Part shown: piece after piece, positions 15,336 through 20,624 of the stretch | How positions within the stretch are numbered: position 1 is the stretch's first letter | Layout of the letters: each line of letters starts with the position of its first letter | Origin: Alteromonadaceae bacterium UBA2620 | GTDB taxonomy: Bacteria > Pseudomonadota > Gammaproteobacteria > Enterobacterales > Alteromonadaceae | Reading direction: 5' to 3' | DNA length: 20,624 nucleotides | Assembly (NCBI GenBank): GCA_002339125.1 | Contig: DDJQ01000019.1 | Coordinates: 1-20,624, forward strand | Made by a program: the position numbers and the translations under genes | Notes under the pieces: generated by a model | Seen by the model: the letters and a program-made list of their open reading frames with translations, nothing else | Database searches by the model: none | Told to the model about the DNA's origin: nothing

Positions 15336-16188
15336 GATAGCGAAGGTAGGCGCTAACAAACCGCTGGGGAGACTGTTCATCCAGATTGAAATAGAGTGAG
15401 GGCTCAATGAGCTCGAGCTCTATTATGCGCCATTCACCAGCGAACCATAATAAATCAACCCGCGCATACAGGTAATCATCAGGCATGGCAATCAGCGCCG
15501 CCTGCGCATTTGCCAGCATTGCGGGTTCCGGCGTGATCGCCTGCAGGCTGCCGCCATGCTCTTCCTGCACTCTGAAATCCCCTGCTTTCGGCTGCTTGAG
15601 TATGGCATGACTCAGTTTGCCAGCGAAATAGAACAAAGACACCTCGCCTTGTTCGGTAACACTCCTTACAAAAGGCTGAACCATACACTCGCGCCCGGCA
15701 AAACACGTGGCCAGCTCACCAGCGGTAGACGCCAGCTTAGCTGGTGTTAAGCGAAAGGTATCGTCGGCATTGGCACTTACGCAGGGCTTAATAACCAGTT
15801 CATCGCAGGCAAATTCGCTAAACGCCTCGGTAATAGTGCTTTGATCAAAGCCGCAAAGACAACGCGTGGGCAGCACAGGTACGCCAGCAGCTTCCAGATC
15901 TTTAAGATACTGTTTGTTTAGATTCCACATCATCAGTGACAACGAGTTCATCAATCGGGATTGCTGATCGATACGCTTCAGGCAGGCGACAAACTCTGTT
16001 TCATACTGTTGGTAATCCCAGGGGCTGCGCACAATAACTGCTTCATAGCTACTGTAATCCACTTCCGGCTGGTGCCAGGAAATCGTATCCACTTGATACC
16101 CCTGCTCGGCAAAAGGCGCCAGCAGCAGCTCGTCGTAAACAAAGAAATCCTGCAAATCGTCCATCGACAGAAACGCGAGCTTTTTCAT
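15319..16188 (-). CDS. ATP-grasp domain ligase, glutathione-synthetase-like
   Basis: 289 residues from the ATG at 16188 (MKKLAFLSMDDLQ), preceded by GGGA; a TTG at 16200 and an ATG at 16194 are open but less likely. The N-domain carries VIVRSPWDY, a signature of this ATP-grasp group. The central part has MMWNLNKQYLKDLEAAGVPVLPT, then the nucleotide-binding strands ELVIKPCVSANADDTFRL and CMVQPF. The end has YARVDLLWF and ELELIEPSLYF, with the metal-binding glutamates. The group includes DcsG-like (D-cycloserine) and uncharacterised ligases, so it is expected to join an acid to an amine using ATP. The substrate cannot be read from the sequence. It follows the DUF1439 gene by 24 bases, and converges on the DUF3300 gene. 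Confidence 0.85.
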   Translation of the reverse strand: MKKLAFLSMDDLQDFFVYDELLLAPFAEQGYQVDTISWHQPEVDYSSYEAVIVRSPWDYQQYETEFVACLKRIDQQSRLMNSLSLMMWNLNKQYLKDLEAAGVPVLPTRCLCGFDQSTITEAFSEFACDELVIKPCVSANADDTFRLTPAKLASTAGELATCFAGRECMVQPFVRSVTEQGEVSLFYFAGKLSHAILKQPKAGDFRVQEEHGGSLQAITPEPAMLANAQAALIAMPDDYLYARVDLLWFAGEWRIIELELIEPSLYFNLDEQSPQRFVSAYLRYLNAHA

Positions 16189-16212
16189 AATCATTCCCAA
16201 GGTAATAACAGA

Positions 16213-16731
16213 TTATATTTCGATGCGAAGACCTTGACCGGTTATGTCGATGCGTTTGGGTTTTTGAATACCAAAGGCCGCCATATCCAGATCGTCGAAG
16301 TCTAACAGCAGGATCACCGGCACTCGTTTACCTTCCAGACGCTTTATGCCATTAACCAGGCTATCGGATACTACCGCCTGATTATCCAGCACTTTGAGCT
16401 TATCCAACCGCGGCTCAATAAGGCGCAGTTGCGCCAGCTGATGGTGGTAGGCAATGCGCCCGGAAATCTCCGCTTTAGCTTGCAGCCGTTGACCATTTTG
16501 CTCTGCCAGTACGGTGACTTTCACGTTCACTTCATCTTCCAGTGGGTCAAGCTCAACAAAGGGGTCAGAGAAAGTAAACACCACATCATCAAAGGTGCGC
16601 TGCTGGGGAAACACGGCAGTCACCATAGTATTTAACTGGCTTTCAGAAAAGGTAATGGTGAAAGCATGCGCGACAGGCATACCCACCAGCAAAGTAAACA
16701 GGCAAATCCAGAATCGGCAAAGATATTTCAT
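16213..16731 (-). CDS. DUF1439 periplasmic/membrane-associated protein (YceB-like)
   Basis: 172 residues. An N-terminal signal peptide (MKYLCRFWICLFTLLVGMPVAHA) is followed by FTITFSESQLNTMVTAVFPQQRTF, typical of DUF1439, then alternating beta strands ending in a RIDITGQGLRIEI strand. Unlike E. coli YceB there is no lipobox cysteine at the cleavage site (Ala-His-Ala then Phe), so it is probably soluble in the periplasm rather than a lipoprotein. This fold is related to lipid-binding tubular proteins, but a ligand is not known. It is upstream of, and likely co-transcribed with, the ATP-grasp gene. No strong ribosome-binding site is visible. Confidence 0.83.
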   Translation of the reverse strand: MKYLCRFWICLFTLLVGMPVAHAFTITFSESQLNTMVTAVFPQQRTFDDVVFTFSDPFVELDPLEDEVNVKVTVLAEQNGQRLQAKAEISGRIAYHHQLAQLRLIEPRLDKLKVLDNQAVVSDSLVNGIKRLEGKRVPVILLLDFDDLDMAAFGIQKPKRIDITGQGLRIEI

Positions 16732-16895
16732 GGAGCAACATCAGTTGATTATTATCTGCCTAAGGCTACCAGAATTTTGCAATGCAGGCACGATTCATAG
16801 CGCCAGAGGGCGATAGTAAGGTGAGTATTTGTTATTGAATAATTGCCGCAAAGCAATGTTAGACTTAAACCTGTCTGTTTTTATTGAGAGTTACA

Positions 16896-17831
16896 GTGGC
16901 CATTTATTTGTTTCCGGTACTGGCATTGTTGATCAGCGTGTTTGCGTATCTTTTTCCTGCTTTATTGGTTGGTTTAAAGGCGTTTATTGTGCCCTTGCTG
17001 GTTGGGGTGATGCTGGCTATGGGGCTCACACTGCAGTGGCGGGACTTCGCTAAAGTATGGCAGTACCGCCGCATAGTCGGGGCCGGCGTAGCTATTCAGT
17101 TTATTATTATGCCCTTTGCTGCCTGGCTAATTGCTTTGCTGCTCGGGCTGTCAGAGGCGTTAATGACCGGCATGATGCTGGTCGGCGCCACCGCTGGCGG
17201 TACCGCATCCAACGTGATGGCATATTTAGCCAAAGGCAACGTCGCGCTATCGGTCAGTATGACCATGATATCGACCCTGGTGGCCGTAATCCTGCTGCCT
17301 TTACTCACCTGGTTATATTTAGGCCAAAGCATCGAGGTACCTGCCTTGTCGATGCTGGATATGCTGGCTAAAGTCATTTTGCTGCCGGTGGCTGCTGGCA
17401 TGCTGCTAAACCACTTTTTTAAACATAAGCTGGCCGGGATTGCGCCAGCCTGCTCGGTGTTCTCCATGGCAGCCATTCTGCTCATCATCGCCATTGTGGT
17501 AGCGCTTAATAGTGACAACCTTAACACCGTGGCCTGGCAGGTAGTGAGCGCCGTTATCCTGCATAACCTTATTGGCCTTGGCTGTGGTTACGGGCTGTCC
17601 CGTAAACTGGGTTACGACTCGGTAATTGCCAGAACGGTAGCGATAGAAGTAGGTATGCAGAACTCCGGATTGAGCGTCGCCCTGGCGTTAAAGTACTTTT
17701 CCGCAGCGAGCGCCCTGCCCGGCGCAATATTCAGTATCTGGCACAACCTTTCAGGCGCGCTGTTTGCCAGTTTCTGGGCCAAACGCAGCAGCCCCGGAGA
17801 GGGCCAGAATCAGGATAAACAACCCGGATAG
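16896..17831 (+). CDS. Bile acid:sodium symporter (BASS) family protein
   Basis: 311 residues from GTG at 16896, chosen because GAGAG lies 5 bases before it; an in-frame TTG at 16884 would add four residues. There are nine to ten hydrophobic segments. Family features include the AGGTASNVMAYLAKGN motif (discontinuous helix crossing), FIVPLLVGVMLAMGLTLQW near the start, and a second crossing helix at EVGMQNSGLSVALALKYF. It is an inner-membrane secondary transporter, usually sodium-coupled. Bacterial members carry diverse organic anions (for example pantothenate or pyruvate-like acids), so the substrate is open. The C-terminal tail (KRSSPGEGQNQDKQPG) is cytoplasmic. Confidence 0.9.
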   Translation: MAIYLFPVLALLISVFAYLFPALLVGLKAFIVPLLVGVMLAMGLTLQWRDFAKVWQYRRIVGAGVAIQFIIMPFAAWLIALLLGLSEALMTGMMLVGATAGGTASNVMAYLAKGNVALSVSMTMISTLVAVILLPLLTWLYLGQSIEVPALSMLDMLAKVILLPVAAGMLLNHFFKHKLAGIAPACSVFSMAAILLIIAIVVALNSDNLNTVAWQVVSAVILHNLIGLGCGYGLSRKLGYDSVIARTVAIEVGMQNSGLSVALALKYFSAASALPGAIFSIWHNLSGALFASFWAKRSSPGEGQNQDKQPG

Positions 17832-17907
17832 CGGCATGCCACTTTTTATATCAATAATTTTCATCGTAAGGACAAAATTAAAGCGGGCTTGTTTTTACCC
17901 AAGTTAT

Positions 17908-17935
17908 TTGCATTAATCAATAGCACACTTATTAT
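17908..17935 (+). promoter_or_regulatory. Promoter of the mscS-zntB unit
   Basis: TTGCAT (17908-17913) and TATTAT (17930-17935) with a 16-base spacer. The -10 matches five of six bases. A start near 17942 leaves a short leader with AGGGA before GTG 17966, and argues against the upstream in-frame GTG at 17936, which would lie directly after the -10. Confidence 0.4.
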
Positions 17936-17965
17936 GTGCGCCATCGATATTTAGGGATAAAACCA

Positions 17966-18844
17966 GTGGAAGAAACATTAGCGCTAGTAAAAAAATTTCT
18001 CTCGAAAGACCTGTTTACGCTGTTTGATATTACTTTCACCAGCGGCGATTTAATCGCTATTCCACTGATTTATGTGATAGGTATCTGGCTGTTTAAAAAG
18101 CTCGCTCACATTGCCACTTACCGCTTACGCTCATCCGGTGCCAGTGCCGACACTATTCACTTATTTAAACGGCTGTTTTACATCGTCGCCGGAGCGATTC
18201 TAATCGTTACCACGCTGGATGTGATGAACGTGCCGCTTACCGCGTTTGCGTTTTTGTCTGGTGCGGTGGCCATTGGTGTGGGCTTTGGTGCGCAGAACAT
18301 CATAAATAACTTTATCTCCGGCTGGATTTTAATGTGGGAGCGGCCAATCCGCATTGGCGACTTTCTGGAAGTAGATGGTGCCCGTGGCAGCGTTGAAACC
18401 ATTAATACCCGGTCAACCCGTATTCGCCGGATCGATGGTGTGCACATGCTGATCCCCAACAGCAAGTTACTCGAAAACACCGTGGTGAACTGGACGCTCA
18501 TTGACAACCTGACACGCACATCGGTGCGGGTTGGGGTGGCTTATGGCTCCGATTGCAAACTGGTTGCGCGCCTGATTGAACAGGCCACCCAGCAACAGGA
18601 AGACATTCTGACCGAGCCAAAACCGGTAGTTATTTTTGATGATTTTGGTGACAACGCCCTGATGTTTGAAACCTTCTTTTGGGTGAATGCCACCAAAGAA
18701 CGTGACCTGCGGGTGATCCGCAGTCAGGTACGTTTCACCATAGATGAGCTCTTTGCTGAGCATGACATAGTGATAGCCTTTCCGCAGCGTGACGTTCATC
18801 TTGATGGCACTCTGCAACTGGTTAAACCTTCCAGGAATTCGTAA
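17966..18844 (+). CDS. Small-conductance mechanosensitive channel, MscS family
   Basis: 292 residues from GTG at 17966, with AGGGA eight bases upstream; an in-frame GTG at 17936 has no ribosome-binding site. Three membrane helices lie in the first ~120 residues. The last is the pore helix in the AVAIGVGFGAQNIINNFISG region, the Gly/Ala-rich MscS signature. The beta domain has WERPIRIGDFLEVDGARGSVETIN and the RIRRIDGVHMLIPNSKLLENTVVNWT segment. It opens under membrane tension to release solutes on osmotic down-shock. Its length and single TM3 type place it in the small MscS class, like YbdG/YnaI-free simple forms. The stop (TAA) and the next ATG share a base (TAATG), so it is translationally coupled to the zntB-type gene. 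Confidence 0.94.
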   Translation: MEETLALVKKFLSKDLFTLFDITFTSGDLIAIPLIYVIGIWLFKKLAHIATYRLRSSGASADTIHLFKRLFYIVAGAILIVTTLDVMNVPLTAFAFLSGAVAIGVGFGAQNIINNFISGWILMWERPIRIGDFLEVDGARGSVETINTRSTRIRRIDGVHMLIPNSKLLENTVVNWTLIDNLTRTSVRVGVAYGSDCKLVARLIEQATQQQEDILTEPKPVVIFDDFGDNALMFETFFWVNATKERDLRVIRSQVRFTIDELFAEHDIVIAFPQRDVHLDGTLQLVKPSRNS

Positions 18845-19815
18845 TGGCACAATTAAACGATGCCTTTTTATGGGCATATGATATTAATCCATCAGGTGAA
18901 ACCGAAACGCTTGATGCAAGCCAACTGACTTCACCGTTTCCGGAACAGGGCTACCGTTGGGTGCATATGCAATCCGATGCCCCTGAAGCTGAAGCCATGC
19001 TACAAGCACTGGGTTTATCTGAAGAGGTCAGAGACAGTCTGATGGCTCAGCAAACCCGGCCGCGGGTGATCCCGGTGAACCGTGGTGCACTGGTATTTTT
19101 ACGCGGCATTAATGTGAACCCAGGCGCAGATCCGGAAGACATGGTATCCCTGCGCCTGTGGATTTCTGGCTCCCTGATTGTCACCTTACGTCGCCAGGAC
19201 CGAAAATTGATGAGTGTGCAGGATACCCGAACCAGCCTCGAGCAGGGCGACGTACCCGTAACCACTACTGAACTGCTGATTGCGCTGTTAACCCGCATTG
19301 CCGATCGCATTCACGATAAAGTGGAAGACATTGATGAATCTCTCGGCGATTACGAAGCTCAGGAATCACTCAACAAACACGATCGTAACCAACTGGCAAT
19401 GTTACGCCGGCAAACCGCCAGCATTCGCCGTCACCTCGCGCCACAGCGCGACGCGCTGGAAACCCTGGTTCGCGTACCGGGTTTAATTCCCGACACCATG
19501 GCATTTGATCTTCGCGACCAGTCAGACCGAATGACTCGTTCTATTGAGGACCTGGATCTTGCCCGTGAGCGCGCCATTGTGTTGCAGGATGAACTGCGCA
19601 ACCAGATAGCCGACAAACAAAACATCCGCATGTATGTGCTATCTATGATAACTGCCATCTTTTTACCCTTATCCTTCCTGACCGGAGTATTTGGTATGAA
19701 CGTGGCCGGTTTGCCAGGCACCGAAACGCCAAATGCATTTACCCTGCTGATGTCATCAATGGGCGTGCTGGCGGTGTTAATGCTAATCGCCATGCTCTGG
19801 AAAAAGTGGCTGTAA
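18844..19815 (+). CDS. zntB: CorA-family metal transporter, ZntB type
   Basis: 323 residues. A large cytoplasmic N-domain of alpha/beta and long helices (about 1-260) is followed by two C-terminal membrane helices (about 262-281 and 298-318). The signature between them is GMN (284-286), in the form FGMNVAGLPGTETPNAF; the AGLPG segment is characteristic of ZntB-like rather than classical CorA proteins. ZntB transports Zn2+ (import with protons in more recent work; originally described as efflux). The overlapping start with the MscS gene (TAATG) indicates an operon in which ion transport and osmotic release are co-expressed. The substrate assignment rests on the family only. Confidence 0.9.
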   Translation: MAQLNDAFLWAYDINPSGETETLDASQLTSPFPEQGYRWVHMQSDAPEAEAMLQALGLSEEVRDSLMAQQTRPRVIPVNRGALVFLRGINVNPGADPEDMVSLRLWISGSLIVTLRRQDRKLMSVQDTRTSLEQGDVPVTTTELLIALLTRIADRIHDKVEDIDESLGDYEAQESLNKHDRNQLAMLRRQTASIRRHLAPQRDALETLVRVPGLIPDTMAFDLRDQSDRMTRSIEDLDLARERAIVLQDELRNQIADKQNIRMYVLSMITAIFLPLSFLTGVFGMNVAGLPGTETPNAFTLLMSSMGVLAVLMLIAMLWKKWL

Positions 19816-19837
19816 GATAAAGGAAATTTATGCCCCG

Positions 19838-19872
19838 ACCAGATCATCTATTGCACTAAAGATTGATCTGGT
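19838..19872. promoter_or_regulatory. Inverted repeat between zntB and the receptor gene
   Basis: ACCAGATCA (19838-19846) and TGATCTGGT (19864-19872) pair perfectly over 9 bases, around a 17-base loop. No run of T follows on the plus strand, so it is not a standard terminator. It could be an operator 57 bases upstream of the receptor gene, or a 3' stem of the zntB message. Confidence 0.35.
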
Positions 19873-19929
19873 TAACTGGCATGATTCAGTTCCTCGCCTA
19901 CAATTAACAAAAATTTCGGAGTTTTTGCT

Positions 19930-20624
19930 ATGTATTCATGGGTGTCCGAGGGGCATAAAATATTTCGTGGCGTTTTAGTCGCCCAGTTAGTAGCAGCCAT
20001 CATTATCGGTTTGGTCACCGGGGAACTATTTATTGCCTTCTGGTTAGGTATCCCCATCATCGCGCTGCCGCTGTTCCTCAGTTTTAACAAGCCAGAAGCC
20101 GAGATAAGCGCGCATGCAATGGGTATTGGTACCCAGTTAATGACCGCGCTGCACATTCACCAGTCGTTTGGGCTGACCGAAGTACACTTTGAAATTTTCG
20201 CGTTACTGGCGGTATTAGCGGTATTTCGTAACTGGAAAGTGATAGCTTCAGCAGTTGCTGTTGTCGCGGTTCATCACATTGGTTTTTTCCTACTCCAGGT
20301 AAACGAAGTGGCGGTGTATGTGTTTGAGGAAGGCCACGTCACCTTTATCATATTGGTGCTGCATGCATTATTTGCATTAGTAGAAGGCGGCATCCTGATG
20401 TATATGACCAAACGCAGCCAAGAGGAGGGTGTTGGTGGCGCAGAGCTGGACGCAGCAATCAACAAAATTCTGGCCGATCGACAACAGCTTGACTTGCGTG
20501 TGGAGGTCGATAAGTCGATCCCCATGCTAAAGCGCTTCGACGAACTGCTCGCCTCACTCCGTCAACTGGTCCACGATGCTTCTTCGCTGGCTAATGATGT
20601 GGCCAGTGCCAGTGAGTTTATGCA
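19930..20624 (+). CDS. Probable methyl-accepting chemotaxis protein, 5' part (runs off the window)
   Basis: 231 codons are visible before the window ends. The ATG follows CGGAG. The N-terminal ~160 residues form four to six membrane helices with hardly any periplasmic domain. They carry conserved-looking histidines: His75 and His77 (HIHQSFGL), His86 (EVHFEIF), His115-His116 (AVAVHHIGFFLLQ), His136 and His145. Similar His-rich membrane modules are found at the front of some MCPs and other signalling proteins; the ligand is not established to my knowledge. From about 170 there is a HAMP-like region (DLRVEVDKSIPMLKRFDELL), then the start of a coiled coil (LVHDASSLANDVASASEFM), typical of MCP signalling domains. 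The methylation and hairpin-tip regions lie beyond the window, so the assignment is inferred. Confidence 0.75.
   Translation, partial: MYSWVSEGHKIFRGVLVAQLVAAIIIGLVTGELFIAFWLGIPIIALPLFLSFNKPEAEISAHAMGIGTQLMTALHIHQSFGLTEVHFEIFALLAVLAVFRNWKVIASAVAVVAVHHIGFFLLQVNEVAVYVFEEGHVTFIILVLHALFALVEGGILMYMTKRSQEEGVGGAELDAAINKILADRQQLDLRVEVDKSIPMLKRFDELLASLRQLVHDASSLANDVASASEFM

Noticed and set aside
17831..17850. GGCATGCC palindrome followed by ACTTTTTAT as a BASS-gene terminator
   Set aside because: The palindrome leaves no room for a loop, so it cannot form a terminator hairpin.
19857..19885. Sigma-28 (flagellar) promoter TAAA-N15-GCCGATAA before the receptor gene
   Set aside because: A TAAA is present, but the -10 half is not recognisable at N15 or N16.

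Overview
This looks like a chromosomal housekeeping window from a marine-type gammaproteobacterium. An Alteromonadaceae-like organism is my inference from protein similarity (CysE, UvrD, SelO and RibA close to the E. coli forms, REC-GGDEF and MCP genes, a PEP-CTERM-like protein); no rRNA or other taxonomic marker is present. Most of the window appears to be a little over 50 % G+C. Two patches are visibly AT-richer: the first ~900 bases and ~5720-6150. I see no tRNA, rRNA, CRISPR array, insertion sequence, integrase or phage gene.

Layout. (1) 1-900: a secreted protein with a degenerate PEP-CTERM-like tail. (2) 1143-4452: cysE (minus) and uvrD (plus) diverge from a 325-base gap. A LexA-like box lies 16 bases upstream of uvrD, and uvrD is tightly followed by a REC-REC-GGDEF diguanylate cyclase. 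(3) 5760-8417, minus strand: mgtE, rarD and a small membrane or secreted protein whose frame is broken near its 3' end. (4) 8576-11138: recQ converging on a glutathione S-transferase gene. (5) 11349-13093: selO and a small overlapping gene. (6) 13241-13861: ribA behind a clear promoter and a leader that can fold in alternative ways. (7) 13980-16731: a DUF3300 envelope protein, tail-to-tail with a minus-strand pair (ATP-grasp ligase and DUF1439 protein). (8) 16896-19815: a BASS transporter, then an MscS channel gene overlapping a ZntB/CorA-type transporter. (9) 19930-end: the 5' part of a probable chemotaxis receptor with a histidine-rich membrane sensor.

Working together. DNA repair is represented by uvrD and recQ; metal, solute and osmotic homeostasis by mgtE, zntB, mscS, rarD and the BASS gene; sulfur, thiol and redox metabolism by cysE, gst and selO; flavin supply by ribA; c-di-GMP and taxis signalling by the GGDEF and receptor genes. 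Nothing here is an obvious new multi-gene system. The best leads are the possible SOS control of a diguanylate cyclase through uvrD, the frameshifted partner of rarD, the ribA leader, the unknown partner gene of selO, and the membrane sensor at the right edge.
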